DNA of 64,000 bases from Nakamurella lactea DSM 19367. GTDB lineage: Bacteria; Actinomycetota; Actinomycetes; Mycobacteriales; Nakamurellaceae. Below are positions 1 to 9,049 of the stretch, one piece after another. The stretch is taken from positions 1 through 64,000 of the forward strand of contig NZ_AUFT01000020.1 of NCBI RefSeq assembly GCF_000426645.1, read 5' to 3'. The notes under the pieces are model-generated. The model did not search any database, was not told the origin of the DNA, and saw only the letters and a program-made list of their open reading frames with translations. The stretch's first letter is position 1. Each line of letters opens with the position of its first letter. A program made the position numbers and the translations under genes.

Positions 1-111
1 GATCTCAACTTTGTCGTGCCGGGCAAGTTCGGTGCGACGACCGGCGAGAACACTCTCGTGGTAAGGGATTTGCTCGGCAACGCCACCACCATGGTGTTCA
101 CCCTGGGCTGA
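1..111 (+). CDS. C-terminal end of an unidentified protein (5' truncated by window)
   Basis: The frame is open from the first base and ends at TGA 109-111, giving 36 residues that finish TTMVFTLG. The alternating hydrophobic/polar pattern, with a GENTLVVRD turn, looks like the last strands of a beta-sandwich, as in Ig-like or carbohydrate-binding domains of exported proteins. Too little is present to name a family. A strong hairpin follows directly, supporting a real gene end. Confidence 0.55.
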   Translation, partial: DLNFVVPGKFGATTGENTLVVRDLLGNATTMVFTLG

Positions 112-134
112 TCAAGGCACCTGGCACAGCCAGG

Positions 135-176
135 ACGGTGGGGTCCGTGTCCCGTCCGGGATGCGGGCCCCACCGT
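135..176. terminator. Long hairpin terminator after the upstream gene
   Basis: Arms 135-147 and 164-176 pair over 13 bp with one G.T wobble (ACGGTGGGGTCCG with CGGGCCCCACCGT). The interior TCCC/GGGA can extend it. It lies 24 bp after the stop of the partial gene and before the convergent IclR gene end. There is no clear T-run, as is common in actinobacteria. Confidence 0.6.
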
Positions 177-198
177 TCGATCTGCCGTTGCCCCAGCG

Positions 199-218
199 TC
201 CGTGCCCCAAGGCACGGG
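199..218. terminator. Second short hairpin between convergent genes
   Basis: The stem CCGTGCC/GGCACGG closes on a CCAA loop, with a T-G closing pair. It sits about 43 bp downstream of the IclR stop as read on the minus strand, so it may terminate that gene while the first hairpin serves the plus-strand gene. Confidence 0.45.
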
Positions 219-261
219 GATGTGCCCGGGTAGCCGAACCTCGGTTGATGCCCCGTCATGC

Positions 262-1101
262 TCAGCCCGGGGCGCGGCCGGCGACGGCGGACGTCAGCGC
301 GGCGGCGGCCTGCCGGGCGGGCTCGGCGAACGCGGCGAAGTTCCGGGCGCAGTAGTCGTCGTCACAGACGTGCCGGAACGTCACGCCGACGGCGGCCAGC
401 GGTCTGCCCTGGTGGTCGAACGCGGCCGACGCCACCGATGCGGTGCCGGCGGACACCCTGCCGTGCTCAACGGCCCAGCCCCGCTCAAGGGTCGCGGACA
501 GATCGGAACGCAACTGGCCGAGCGTCTGCGGGCCGGTCCCGGTCCGGCTGACGAACGACGAACGGTCCGGGAACAGCGCGCGGACCTGAGCAGCCGGCGA
601 AGCGGCCAGCAGGCTCAGTCCGGTGGCGGTGAGCGGCGCCGGGAGCCGGACCCCGATGTCCGTCACCAGGGTCGGGCCGAACCGGCCGCCCCGCTCCTTG
701 AGCAGGTACAGCATCTGATTGCCGTGCAGCACCCCGAGATGAGCGGTCGGCCCGGCGGCCGGATCGAGTTCGGCCGCCACCGCGGCCAACCGGCGTACCA
801 GCGGCCGCCCCAGTCGCTCCAGTGGCTCGCCGCGCAGATAGGCGGATCCGATCTCGAACGAGGACAGGCCCAAACCCCAGCGACGCTCCGCCGGAAGGTG
901 CACCGCGAAGCCGGCCGCCGCCAGTTCGCCGAGCAGTTCGTAGACGGTTGAGCGGGCCAGCCCGAGCTCGCGGCCGATCGCGGTGGCCGACATCGGGGCC
1001 GGCCGGCCCGCGAGCACCTGCAGGACGGCGAGCCCGCGACGCAGTGCCGGCACCGGTGGCCGGCGATCCGCCGTACCTGCGTGTCCGCGGCCCGTGGTCA
1101 T
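262..1101 (-). CDS. IclR-family transcriptional regulator, probable regulator of histidine utilisation
   Basis: A 279-aa protein with the two-domain IclR layout. The N-terminal winged helix-turn-helix covers about residues 18-75 (ALRRGLAVLQVL, then LGLARSTVYELLGEL). The C-terminal effector-binding domain runs to about residue 270 and includes the typical LPAPLTATGLSLLAA stretch. It is divergent from hutH, with only 72 bp between start codons, so control of the hut genes is the natural inference. The ligand is probably a histidine-pathway intermediate, but this is not shown by sequence. The ATG overlaps a 24-bp perfect palindrome that also contains TATACC six bases upstream of the ATG, consistent with autoregulation and a leaderless message. 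No other good in-frame start precedes the HTH. Confidence 0.88.
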   Translation of the reverse strand: MTTGRGHAGTADRRPPVPALRRGLAVLQVLAGRPAPMSATAIGRELGLARSTVYELLGELAAAGFAVHLPAERRWGLGLSSFEIGSAYLRGEPLERLGRPLVRRLAAVAAELDPAAGPTAHLGVLHGNQMLYLLKERGGRFGPTLVTDIGVRLPAPLTATGLSLLAASPAAQVRALFPDRSSFVSRTGTGPQTLGQLRSDLSATLERGWAVEHGRVSAGTASVASAAFDHQGRPLAAVGVTFRHVCDDDYCARNFAAFAEPARQAAAALTSAVAGRAPG

Positions 1102-1123
1102 CTGTCCGGTATACCGGACAGAT
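1100..1123. promoter_or_regulatory. 24-bp perfect palindrome, likely IclR operator
   Basis: The central 20 bases CTGTCCGGTATACCGGACAG are perfectly self-complementary, and the symmetry extends two more bases each side (AT...AT). The site lies between the divergent IclR and hutH genes and includes the second and third bases of the IclR ATG. IclR-family regulators usually bind such palindromes. Binding here would block IclR start and lie 50 bp upstream of the hutH ATG. Confidence 0.75.
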
Positions 1124-1173
1124 TCCCAGCTCGGCCACTCGCGCCCGGCCCGCTTCGGGCATCCAATGAGCAG

Positions 1174-2772
1174 ATGCACGCACACCCACCCGCCGATCCT
1201 TCGACCGTCACCGTCTCGATCGGGCCGCTGACCGTCGAGCAGGTGGTCGCGGTCGCCCGGCACGGCGCGGCCGTCGAGCTTTCCGCCGCATCGCTGACGG
1301 CGATGGCCGAGTCCCGCGCGGTGGTCGACGCGTTGGCTCACGACACCCACCCGCATTACGGCATCTCCACCGGATTCGGCGCGCTGGCCAGCACGCACAT
1401 CCCGGCAGCTCGCCGTGCCCAGCTGCAGGCCTCGCTGATTCGTTCGCATGCCGCCGGCACCGGTGCCCCGGTGGAGACCGAGGTGGCCAGGGCGCTGATG
1501 CTGCTGCGGCTGTCGACGCTGGCCACCGGCCGGACCGGTATCCGGCCGGCGACCGCGCAGCTGTTGGTCGGCCTGCTCAATTCCGGCATCACGCCGCCGG
1601 TTCCCGAGTACGGCTCCCTGGGCTGTTCCGGGGACCTGGCCCCGCTGGCGACCATCGCGCTGGCGCTGATCGGCGAGGGTGAAGTGGTCGACTCGAGCGG
1701 CACCCGTCGCCCGGCCGCCGAGGCGTTGGCCGCGGCCGGCCTGGCACCGGTGGTGTTGGCCGAGAAGGAGGGCCTGGCGCTGATCAACGGCACCGACGGC
1801 ATGCTCGGCATGCTGTGCCTGGCCCTGTACGACCTCGAGATCCTGTGGGACACTGCCGATCTCGCCGCTGCCACGTCGGTCGAGGCGCTGCTCGGCACCG
1901 ACCGGGTGTTCGCCGCCGATCTGCAGGCCCTGCGTCCGCAGGTCGGGCAGGCGACCAGCGCCCGGCGGATCGCGGCGGCGCTGGCCGGCTCGCCGATCGT
2001 CGCCTCGCACGCCGGTCCCGAGGACCCGTCGGTGCAGGATGCCTATTCGTTGCGCTGCGCGCCGGCCGTGCACGGCGCCGCCCGCGACACCGCCGGCCAC
2101 GCCAGGACCATCGCCGAGCGAGAACTGGCCAGCGCCATCGACAATCCGGTGGTGCTGGCCGATGGCCGGGTGGAGTCGAACGGCAATTTCCACGGTGCGC
2201 CGATCGCCGCGGTGCTCGATTTTCTGGCCATCTCGGTGGCCGACGTCGCCTCCATCTCGGAGCGGCGAACGGACCGGATGCTCGATCCGGCCCGGTCCCG
2301 CCGGCTGCCGCCGTTCCTGGCGCACGAGGTCGGCGTCGATTCCGGGCACATGATCGCCCAGTACACCCAGGCCGGAATGGTCGCCGAACTCAAGCGGCTG
2401 GCGGTCCCGGCATCCGTCGATTCGATACCGAGTTCGGCGATGCAGGAGGATCACGTTTCGCTCGGTTGGCACGCCGCGCGCAAGCTCCGCCGCGGGGTCG
2501 ACGCGTTGCGCCGGGTGCTGGCCATCGAGCTGTTGACCGCCGCCCGCGCGATCGACCTGCGGGCGCCGCTGCTGCCCGGCGCGGTGACCGGCGCGGTGCG
2601 CCAGGTGATCCGCACCGTCGTCGACGGCCCCGGTCCGGACCGGCACCTCGCGGTCGAGATCGATGCCGTGGTCGGGCTTCTCGAGGCCGGCGCGGTGACG
2701 GCGGCGGCGCCACTGGATGACGCACCTACCGAACGCAGAACGACCACCGACGCTGACGAGGATGCCCGATGA
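1174..2772 (+). CDS. hutH: Histidine ammonia-lyase
   Basis: A 532-aa enzyme converting L-histidine to trans-urocanate and ammonia, the first step of the Hut pathway. The active-site loop [13 protein letters not shown] supplies the residues that cyclise to the MIO prosthetic group. The triad here is Cys-Ser-Gly rather than the common Ala-Ser-Gly. Other family signatures are [12 protein letters not shown] near the N terminus, [19 protein letters not shown] and a C-terminal [16 protein letters not shown]. The ATG at 1174 gives a normal N terminus; the frame is open further upstream but that part overlaps the operator. The stop overlaps the hutU start (ATGA), so translation is coupled. It heads a five-gene hut operon facing IclR. 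Confidence 0.97.
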   Translation: MHAHPPADPSTVTVSIGPLTVEQVVAVARHGAAVELSAASLTAMAESRAVVDALAHDTHPHYGISTGFGALASTHIPAARRAQLQASLIRSHAAGTGAPVETEVARALMLLRLSTLATGRTGIRPATAQLLVGLLNSGITPPVPEYGSLGCSGDLAPLATIALALIGEGEVVDSSGTRRPAAEALAAAGLAPVVLAEKEGLALINGTDGMLGMLCLALYDLEILWDTADLAAATSVEALLGTDRVFAADLQALRPQVGQATSARRIAAALAGSPIVASHAGPEDPSVQDAYSLRCAPAVHGAARDTAGHARTIAERELASAIDNPVVLADGRVESNGNFHGAPIAAVLDFLAISVADVASISERRTDRMLDPARSRRLPPFLAHEVGVDSGHMIAQYTQAGMVAELKRLAVPASVDSIPSSAMQEDHVSLGWHAARKLRRGVDALRRVLAIELLTAARAIDLRAPLLPGAVTGAVRQVIRTVVDGPGPDRHLAVEIDAVVGLLEAGAVTAAAPLDDAPTERRTTTDADEDAR

Positions 2773-4478
2773 CCATCACCTCCGGCCCGCGGCCGGTCCG
2801 CTCGCCGCACGGAACCACCCTGACCGCGAAATCCTGGGCCACCGAGGCTCCGCTGCGGATGCTGCAGAACAACCTCGACCCCGACGTCGCAGAGGACCCG
2901 GACAATCTGGTCGTCTACGGCGGCACCGGCAGGGCGGCCAGGGACTGGGCCAGCTTCGACGCCATCTGTTCCTCGTTGCGGGACATGGACCAGGACGAAA
3001 CCCTGCTGGTGCAGTCGGGTCGGCCGGTCGGCATCCTGCGCACCCACGAGTGGGCCCCGCGGGTGCTGATCGCCAACTCGAACCTGGTGCCGGACTGGGC
3101 GAACTGGCCCGAGTTCCGCCGGCTGGAACACCTCGGGCTGACGATGTACGGCCAGATGACGGCGGGGTCGTGGATCTACATCGGCAGTCAGGGCATCGTT
3201 CAGGGCACCTACGAGACGTTCGCCGCGATCGCCGACAAGTTCGCCGCGGCCGGCCGGCTCCCCGGCGGTGACGGGACCCTGGCCGGCACCCTCACGTTGA
3301 CCGCAGGACTTGGCGGGATGGGGGGCGCCCAGCCGTTGGCCGTGACCATGAACGGCGGCGCCGTGCTGGCCATCGACTGCGACCCGGCCAGAGCCGCCCG
3401 TCGAGTTGAAACCCGCTACCTGGATGTGGTGGCCGACTCGCTGGAGCACGGGATCGAGCTCGCCTCGGCGGCCAGGCGGGATCGGAAGGCGCTGTCGGTG
3501 GGGGTGATCGGCAACGCCGCCGAGATCGTCCCCGAGTTGCTGCGCCGCGGGGTGGAGATCGACATCGTCACCGACCAGACCAGCGCGCACGATCCGCTGG
3601 CCTACCTGCCGATCGGCGTCGAACTGGGCGACTGGCACGACTATGCGGCCGCCAAGCCGGACGAGTTCACCGACCGGGCGCGGGAATCGATGGCGGCGCA
3701 TGTCGAGGGAATGGTCGGGTTCGCCGACAATGGTGCCGAGGTCTTCGACTACGGCAACTCGATCCGCGGCGAGGCGCAACTGGCCGGTTACGAGCGGGCG
3801 TTCGACTTCCCCGGTTTCGTCCCGGCCTACATCCGGCCGCTGTTCTGCGAGGGCCGCGGGCCGTTCCGCTGGGTGGCGCTGTCGGGGGACCCGAAGGACA
3901 TCCACGCCACCGACGCCGCTATCCGCGAGCTCTTTCCGGACAACGCGTCACTGCAGCGATGGATGACGCTGGCGCCGGAACGCATTGCGTTCCAAGGGCT
4001 TCCGGCGCGGATCTGCTGGCTCGGAGCCGGTGAACGACACCTGGCAGGGCTCCGGTTCAACGAAATGGTGGCGTCCGGAGAGCTGTCCGCGCCAGTGGTG
4101 ATCGGCCGCGACCACCTGGACGCCGGATCGGTCGCCTCTCCGTACCGGGAGACCGAGGCGATGGCCGATGGCAGCGACGCGATCGCCGACTGGCCACTGC
4201 TCAATGCACTGGTCAACACTGCCTCAGGGGCCAGCTGGGTGTCCATCCACCACGGCGGCGGGGTCGGCATCGGCCGGTCGATCCATGCCGGTCAGGTGAG
4301 CCTGGCCGACGGCACCGACCTCGCCGCGCAGAAGCTCGAGCGGGTACTTACCAACGATCCGGCGATGGGGGTGCTGCGTCACGTCGATGCCGGCTATCCG
4401 GAGGCCGACGCGGCGGCCGAGCGCACCGGGCTCAAGGTTCCGATGAGTCGCCGGGCCGATGAGCCGCAGACCCGATGA
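2769..4478 (+). CDS. hutU: Urocanate hydratase
   Basis: A 569-aa cytosolic enzyme that hydrates urocanate to 4-imidazolone-5-propionate using tightly bound NAD+ as electrophile. Visible family features are [20 protein letters not shown] near residue 80, the glycine-rich [17 protein letters not shown] nucleotide region near residue 190, [15 protein letters not shown] near residue 410, and the conserved [11 protein letters not shown] with [15 protein letters not shown] near the C terminus. Length is normal. The ATG overlaps the hutH stop by 4 bp. The 3' end is odd: three 16-bp near-identical units run through the last codons and stop. Confidence 0.97.
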   Translation: MTITSGPRPVRSPHGTTLTAKSWATEAPLRMLQNNLDPDVAEDPDNLVVYGGTGRAARDWASFDAICSSLRDMDQDETLLVQSGRPVGILRTHEWAPRVLIANSNLVPDWANWPEFRRLEHLGLTMYGQMTAGSWIYIGSQGIVQGTYETFAAIADKFAAAGRLPGGDGTLAGTLTLTAGLGGMGGAQPLAVTMNGGAVLAIDCDPARAARRVETRYLDVVADSLEHGIELASAARRDRKALSVGVIGNAAEIVPELLRRGVEIDIVTDQTSAHDPLAYLPIGVELGDWHDYAAAKPDEFTDRARESMAAHVEGMVGFADNGAEVFDYGNSIRGEAQLAGYERAFDFPGFVPAYIRPLFCEGRGPFRWVALSGDPKDIHATDAAIRELFPDNASLQRWMTLAPERIAFQGLPARICWLGAGERHLAGLRFNEMVASGELSAPVVIGRDHLDAGSVASPYRETEAMADGSDAIADWPLLNALVNTASGASWVSIHHGGGVGIGRSIHAGQVSLADGTDLAAQKLERVLTNDPAMGVLRHVDAGYPEADAAAERTGLKVPMSRRADEPQTR

Positions 4479-4489
4479 GCCGCAGGGCC
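4442..4489 (+). repeat. Three tandem 16-bp units across the hutU stop codon
   Basis: Units 4442-4457, 4458-4473 and 4474-4489 read GATGAGTCGCCGGGCC, GATGAGCCGCAGACCC and GATGAGCCGCAGGGCC. A fourth partial copy, GATGA, begins at 4490 and overlaps the next start. The hutU TGA is inside the third unit. The pattern suggests slippage duplication at the gene end. Confidence 0.8.
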
Positions 4490-4490
4490 G

Positions 4491-5753
4491 ATGACGCCGC
4501 ACACTGATCGGATGAGATCGCATCCACCCGACGGCCGGTTCGGCGGGCTATGGGCCGACCTGGCCGGGATCGGCCGGGACGCGCTGCGCGGCGGCTACGC
4601 CCGGCACGGCTTCGACGACGCCGATCTGCAACTGCGCGAATGGTTCGTCGAGCAGGCCCGGCGGCGCGGGCTGGACACCGAGACGGATCGCAATGGCAAC
4701 CTCTGGGCCTGGTGGGGGAGTCCTGGGCCGAACGCCGTGGTCACCGGGTCGCATCTGGACTCGGTACCCGGCGGCGGCGCCTTCGACGGACCGCTCGGGG
4801 TGGTGTCGGCCCTGCTGGCGGTGGACGAACTCCGGTTGCGCGGCGTCCGGCCGGCGGTGCCGCTGGCACTGGTCTGCTTCGCCGAGGAGGAGGGCGGCCG
4901 GTTCGGCCTGCCCTGCCTGGGTTCTCGGCTGCTGGTCGGTGCGATCGACCCGGACGCCGCGCGGCGGCTGCGGGACGGCGACGGCATCTCGGTCGCCGAT
5001 GCGATGCAACGGGCCGGGGTCGATCCGGCCGGAGCCGGCCCTGATCCGCAGCGGCTGGCCGGGATCGGCGCCTTCGTCGAACTGCACATCGAGCAGGGGC
5101 GGTTGCTGCGGGCCGCCGATCCGACCGCCGCGATCGGCGTCGGGTCCAGCATCGTCGCCCACGGCCGGTGGCGGATCACCGTGTCCGGTCAGGGCAATCA
5201 TGCCGGGACCACCGCGCCCCGGGACCGCCACGATCCGATGATCCCCGCGGCCGGCGCGGTGCTGGCCGCCCGCCGGGTGATCCAGGCCCATCCCGGAGCT
5301 GTCGCCACGGTCGGCCGGCTGCAGCCGATTCCCGGGGGTACCAACGTGATCGCCTCCTCGGTCGACGTCTGGCTCGACGTTCGGCACGGCGCGGCGGCCG
5401 ACACCTCGGCGCTGGTCGACGAGATCCTGCACGAGGCGCGCGCCGAGGCCGAGCTGGAGGGTTGTGACCTGCGGGTGCATCGGGAGTCGATGACGGACCA
5501 GGTCACCTTCGACCCGGCGCTCACCATGGACCTGTCTGCCCGACTGGGGGCACCGGCGGTCCCGACCGGTGCCGGTCATGATGCCGGGCTGCTGGCTCCC
5601 CATGTCCCGACGGCGATGTTGTTCGTGCGCAATCCGTCCGGGGTGTCGCACGCGCCGGACGAGTACGCCGAGACCCAGGACTGCCTGACCGGAGTGCGGG
5701 CTCTCGCCGACACCCTCGAAGGGCTGCTGGCCCCCGAGGCAGTGCCCCGGTGA
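4491..5753 (+). CDS. M20-family amidohydrolase (allantoate amidohydrolase/carbamoylase type), putative N-formylglutamate deformylase of the hut operon
   Basis: A 420-aa dinuclear-metal amidohydrolase of the AllC/hydantoinase-carbamoylase group. Metal-site motifs are GSHLDSVPGGGAFDG (His, Asp), FAEEEGGRFG (Glu-Glu), ELHIEQG (His), and near the C terminus GAGHDAG and NPSGVSHAPDE. The dimerisation-domain segment GQGNHAGTTAPRDRHD is present. Position between hutU and hutF, with overlap into hutF, points to histidine catabolism rather than purine breakdown. Streptomyces hut loci, as I recall, carry an AllC-annotated gene in the same place. Because HutF makes N-formylglutamate and no HutG-type hydrolase is present, deformylation is the inferred job. 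The start may be ATG 4491 or ATG 4512; neither has a strong ribosome site. Confidence 0.85.
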   Translation: MTPHTDRMRSHPPDGRFGGLWADLAGIGRDALRGGYARHGFDDADLQLREWFVEQARRRGLDTETDRNGNLWAWWGSPGPNAVVTGSHLDSVPGGGAFDGPLGVVSALLAVDELRLRGVRPAVPLALVCFAEEEGGRFGLPCLGSRLLVGAIDPDAARRLRDGDGISVADAMQRAGVDPAGAGPDPQRLAGIGAFVELHIEQGRLLRAADPTAAIGVGSSIVAHGRWRITVSGQGNHAGTTAPRDRHDPMIPAAGAVLAARRVIQAHPGAVATVGRLQPIPGGTNVIASSVDVWLDVRHGAAADTSALVDEILHEARAEAELEGCDLRVHRESMTDQVTFDPALTMDLSARLGAPAVPTGAGHDAGLLAPHVPTAMLFVRNPSGVSHAPDEYAETQDCLTGVRALADTLEGLLAPEAVPR

Positions 5754-7063
5754 CCGTCTTCCGGTGTGCGGCGGCGTGGATCGACAACGCGGTCAGCGGA
5801 CCGGTGGACATCGTCACCGATCATGGCGTGATCACCGCGATCGGGCCACCCGACACCACCGGCGACGACCAGCCGGAGTCGTTGCCGGGCCTGGTGTTCC
5901 CCGGTTTCGCCGACGCCCACTCGCACGTGTTCCACCGGGCCCTCCGCGGCCGGACCCACGGCGCCGATGCGCAGGCGGGAAGCTTCTGGACCTGGCGCGA
6001 GACGATGTACGCGCTGGCCGGTCGGCTCGACCCCGACTCGCTGCACGCGCTGGCCCTGGCCACCTACACCGAACTGCTCTGCGCCGGGTACACCGCGGTC
6101 GGCGAGTTCCACTACCTGCACCACCGGCCGGACGGCGGCCGGTACGACGATCCGAACGCGATGGGCCTGGCAGTGACGGATGCCGGCGCCGAGGCCGGCA
6201 TCGACGTCACCCTGCTCGACGTCGCGTACCTGAGCAGTGGGTTCGGCAAGCCGACAGTCGGTGTGCAGCAGCGCTTCTCGGACGGCTCCATCGATGCCTG
6301 GGCGGATCGGGTGGCTGCTTTGCCGTCAGCCCTGCGGACCGGCGTCGCCGTGCATTCGGTACGCGCGGTACCCGAGTCCGCACTGGGCTCGGTGGCCGCG
6401 GCCGCCGACGGCCGGGTGCTGCACGTGCACCTGTCCGAGCAAGCTGCAGAGAACGAAGCCTGCCTGGCCGCAACCGGCCGCACCCCGGCCGCCCTGCTGC
6501 ACGGGGCCGGGGTGCTCGGTCCGCGAACGTCGGCGGTGCACGCCACCCACCTGACCGCCGGCGACCTGGGGCTGCTCGCCGGAACGGGCACCACGGCGGT
6601 GATCTGCCCGACCACCGAGGCCGACCTGGCCGATGGCCTGCCGTCGATCGCCGCGATGGTGGACGCCGGAATCAGGCTCGCCTGCGGCGGCGACCAGCAG
6701 GTGATCGTCGATCCGTTTGCCCAGGCGCGCGGTATCGAGTACGGCGAACGGTCGGCCACCGGCCGGCGTGGCACCATGCTGCCGGCGGCACTGGTCGGGG
6801 CGGCCACTGTCAACTCGCACCGCAGTATCGGCTCGCCCGGCGGCTCGATCGAGATCGGGGCTCCCGCCGACCTGGTAGCGGTTCGCACCGACTCGGCGCG
6901 GACCGCCGGCGCCGACCCCGATCAGCTGGTGATGGTGGCCGCCGCCGCGGATGTCGCCGTGGTGGTGCGGGCCGGTGAGGTGGTCGCCACGAACGGAATT
7001 CACCGTCGGTTCGGCGATCCGGGTGAGATGCTGGGGGCGTCGATCGCCAGGGCATGGCGCTGA
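5750..7063 (+). CDS. hutF: Formimidoylglutamate deiminase
   Basis: A 437-aa amidohydrolase-superfamily enzyme that deiminates N-formimino-L-glutamate to N-formyl-L-glutamate and ammonia. The metal motif GFADAHSHVFHRALRGR appears near residue 50, and GEFHYLHH near residue 115. Next come VHLSEQAAENEACL and AVHATHL in the barrel, and finally GGDQQVIVDPFAQAR, which holds the late Asp equivalent to the family's SDSNVRIDP. The GTG start overlaps the preceding TGA by 4 bp. Its presence defines the five-step Hut route via formylglutamate rather than direct formamide release by HutG. Confidence 0.93.
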   Translation: MTVFRCAAAWIDNAVSGPVDIVTDHGVITAIGPPDTTGDDQPESLPGLVFPGFADAHSHVFHRALRGRTHGADAQAGSFWTWRETMYALAGRLDPDSLHALALATYTELLCAGYTAVGEFHYLHHRPDGGRYDDPNAMGLAVTDAGAEAGIDVTLLDVAYLSSGFGKPTVGVQQRFSDGSIDAWADRVAALPSALRTGVAVHSVRAVPESALGSVAAAADGRVLHVHLSEQAAENEACLAATGRTPAALLHGAGVLGPRTSAVHATHLTAGDLGLLAGTGTTAVICPTTEADLADGLPSIAAMVDAGIRLACGGDQQVIVDPFAQARGIEYGERSATGRRGTMLPAALVGAATVNSHRSIGSPGGSIEIGAPADLVAVRTDSARTAGADPDQLVMVAAAADVAVVVRAGEVVATNGIHRRFGDPGEMLGASIARAWR

Positions 7064-7106
7064 GGCGACCACTGGCACCGACAGTACGACACAGTGAGGA
7101 CAATCC

Positions 7107-8339
7107 ATGGGACACAACGGGTCGGACGAGCAGGGTGGGCGCCGGACCGGCGGCGAGTGGGATCCGGGCGGTTCGCTGCTGCTGCACGGGATGTCCAGTC
7201 TGGTCACGGTTGACGAAGAGTCCGGCGAGGGACCGCTCGGCACCGTGCGCGACGGCGCCGTGGTGATCGAGGACGGACTGATCGTCTGGGTCGGCGACGC
7301 CGCGACGGCGCCGGCGGCGGACGACGCCATCGATCTCGGCGGCCGTTCGATGCTCCCTGGATGGGTCGACTCGCACTCCCATCTGGTGTTCGCCGGCGAG
7401 CGATCGGCCGAGTTCACCGACCGGATGGCCGGTCGCCAATACTCGGCCGGAGGGATCGTGGCGACGGTCGAGGCGACCAGGGCGGCCACCGACGAGGAGT
7501 TGCTGGCCGGCGTCCGCCGGCATCTGGCCGAGATGGCCAGGGGCGGCACCACCTGCGTGGAGACCAAGTCGGGGTACGGGCTCACCAAGGCAGATGAACT
7601 CCGGTCGCTGCGGGTGGCCGAGCAAGCCGGGGTCGACGCCATCACCTTCCTCGGTGCCCATGTCGTGCCACCGGAGTACCGGGATGCCCCGGACGACTAC
7701 GTCGACCTGGTGTGTGGACCGATGATGGATACGGCCGCCGATGTTGCCCAGTTCGTCGACGTCTTCTGCGAGGACGGTGCGTTCGACGACGCGCAGGCGC
7801 GCCGGGTGCTGGCTGCCGGAGAGCGGCACGGCCTGCGGCTCAAGGTGCACGGGAACCAGCTGGACCGGGGACCGGGGGTGACGCTGGCGGTGAGTGCCGG
7901 AGCCATCTCGGTGGACCACTGCACGTTTCTGTCGGACGAGGACGTCGACGCCCTTGCCGCCTCCGAGACGGTGGCCACCCTGTTGCCGGCCACCGACCTG
8001 TGCACCAGGCTCGGCCCCGCACCGGCCAGGGAACTACTGGACGCCGGCGTCACGGTCGCGCTGGCCGCCAACTGCAATCCGGGCTCCGGCTACACCTCGT
8101 CGATGTCGCTGGTGGTCGCCCTCGCCGTGCTGCAGTGCCGGATGACGATCGACGAGGCGGTCCGGGCCGCCACCCGGGGTGGGGCGACGGCGATCGGACG
8201 CGACGACGTGGGGATGATCGCGGTCGGCCGGCGCGCGGACCTGCACGTCATCGACGCACCCGGCCCTGAGTACTTCGCCTACCGGGTCGGGGTGCCGCTG
8301 ACGGCTGCGGTCTGGCGCAAGGGCGTCCGGGTGGTCTGA
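7107..8339 (+). CDS. hutI: Imidazolonepropionase
   Basis: A 410-aa amidohydrolase that opens 4-imidazolone-5-propionate to N-formimino-L-glutamate, the step between HutU and HutF. Motifs are PGWVDSHSHLVFAGERSAEF (metal His pair), TKSGYGL, FLGAHVVPPEY, KVHGNQL, SVDHCTFLS and ANCNPGSGYTSSMS, where the usual DFNPG is NCNPG. The ATG follows a GAGGA ribosome site. The 43-bp gap from hutF is the largest inside the operon. A weak hairpin follows before the convergent oxidoreductase gene. Confidence 0.96.
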   Translation: MGHNGSDEQGGRRTGGEWDPGGSLLLHGMSSLVTVDEESGEGPLGTVRDGAVVIEDGLIVWVGDAATAPAADDAIDLGGRSMLPGWVDSHSHLVFAGERSAEFTDRMAGRQYSAGGIVATVEATRAATDEELLAGVRRHLAEMARGGTTCVETKSGYGLTKADELRSLRVAEQAGVDAITFLGAHVVPPEYRDAPDDYVDLVCGPMMDTAADVAQFVDVFCEDGAFDDAQARRVLAAGERHGLRLKVHGNQLDRGPGVTLAVSAGAISVDHCTFLSDEDVDALAASETVATLLPATDLCTRLGPAPARELLDAGVTVALAANCNPGSGYTSSMSLVVALAVLQCRMTIDEAVRAATRGGATAIGRDDVGMIAVGRRADLHVIDAPGPEYFAYRVGVPLTAAVWRKGVRVV

Positions 8340-8347
8340 CCGGCGTT

Positions 8348-8373
8348 CGGGCTTGCCGGCGATCCCAAGCCTG
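8348..8373. terminator. Possible terminator between hutI and the convergent oxidoreductase gene
   Basis: CGGGCTTG and CAAGCCTG pair over 8 bp with one wobble around a 10-base loop, in the 45-bp gap between convergent gene ends. The stem is short, so the call is tentative. Confidence 0.4.
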
Positions 8374-8384
8374 CGGGGCACCCT

Positions 8385-9002
8385 TCAGTGGACGTCGGCC
8401 GCCAATGCGACGTCGAAGCCGGCGCCGTTGCGGGCCACACCCATCAGCAGGATCGCGGCCCATTCAAGGACCGGCGCCATCTCCAGCCCTCCCGCGTCGA
8501 GAGGCCGGATGTCCAAGCTCGCCAGAAATTCCGCGACACGTGCCCTCGCCTCGGCACCCTCGCCGACCAGAAACGCATCCAGTGGCTTGTCCTGCGCCAG
8601 GACGTGGCCGAAGATCGTATTCAGCGCCTTGACGACAGGTGTGCCCTCGGGCGCGACGGCGGCGATCTCCTGGGCCGCCGACGTGCCAGTGGTGGTGGCA
8701 AGTCCGGTGGCGTCGGCGTTGAACGGGTTGGAGATGTCGACGAGGATCTTGCCGGCCAGCGCGTCGCCGTAGTGCGTGACCGCGTCGACCGCGCCCCCGT
8801 AAAGCACGGCCACGATGACGATGTCGCCCGCCGGCCTGGTGCCGTAGGTGCCGACGGTGGCTCCGTTGCCGATCTGGTCGGCGAGTGCCTGGGCCTTGGC
8901 GGTGTTGCGGCTCATGAGTTCGACGGTGTGACCGTGCTTCGCGGCCCGGGTGCCGATGGCGGCAGCCATGTTGCCCGAGCCGATGATGCTGATGGTGGTC
9001 AT
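8385..9002 (-). CDS. NADPH-dependent F420 reductase-like oxidoreductase (FNO-like Rossmann protein)
   Basis: A 205-aa single-domain Rossmann protein. It begins ISIIGSGNMAAAIGTRAAKHG, a classical dinucleotide-binding fold with Gly-x-Gly-x-x-Ala. It continues with ELMSRN (NADP-type basic/polar loop), DIVIVAVLYGG, LVDISNPFNAD and VVKALNTIFGHVL, which match the F420H2:NADP+ oxidoreductase family. Actinobacteria often use relatives of this family with other acceptors, so F420 use is inferred. It is divergent from a TetR gene across three copies of an operator-like sequence and is therefore likely repressed by it. The ATG at 9002 is directly preceded on the minus strand by a GGAGGAAC ribosome site. 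Confidence 0.82.
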   Translation of the reverse strand: MTTISIIGSGNMAAAIGTRAAKHGHTVELMSRNTAKAQALADQIGNGATVGTYGTRPAGDIVIVAVLYGGAVDAVTHYGDALAGKILVDISNPFNADATGLATTTGTSAAQEIAAVAPEGTPVVKALNTIFGHVLAQDKPLDAFLVGEGAEARARVAEFLASLDIRPLDAGGLEMAPVLEWAAILLMGVARNGAGFDVALAADVH

Positions 9003-9049
9003 GATGTTCCTCCGTTGTGTCCGGGTGGGTGGAGTGTCGGAGCGCCAAG

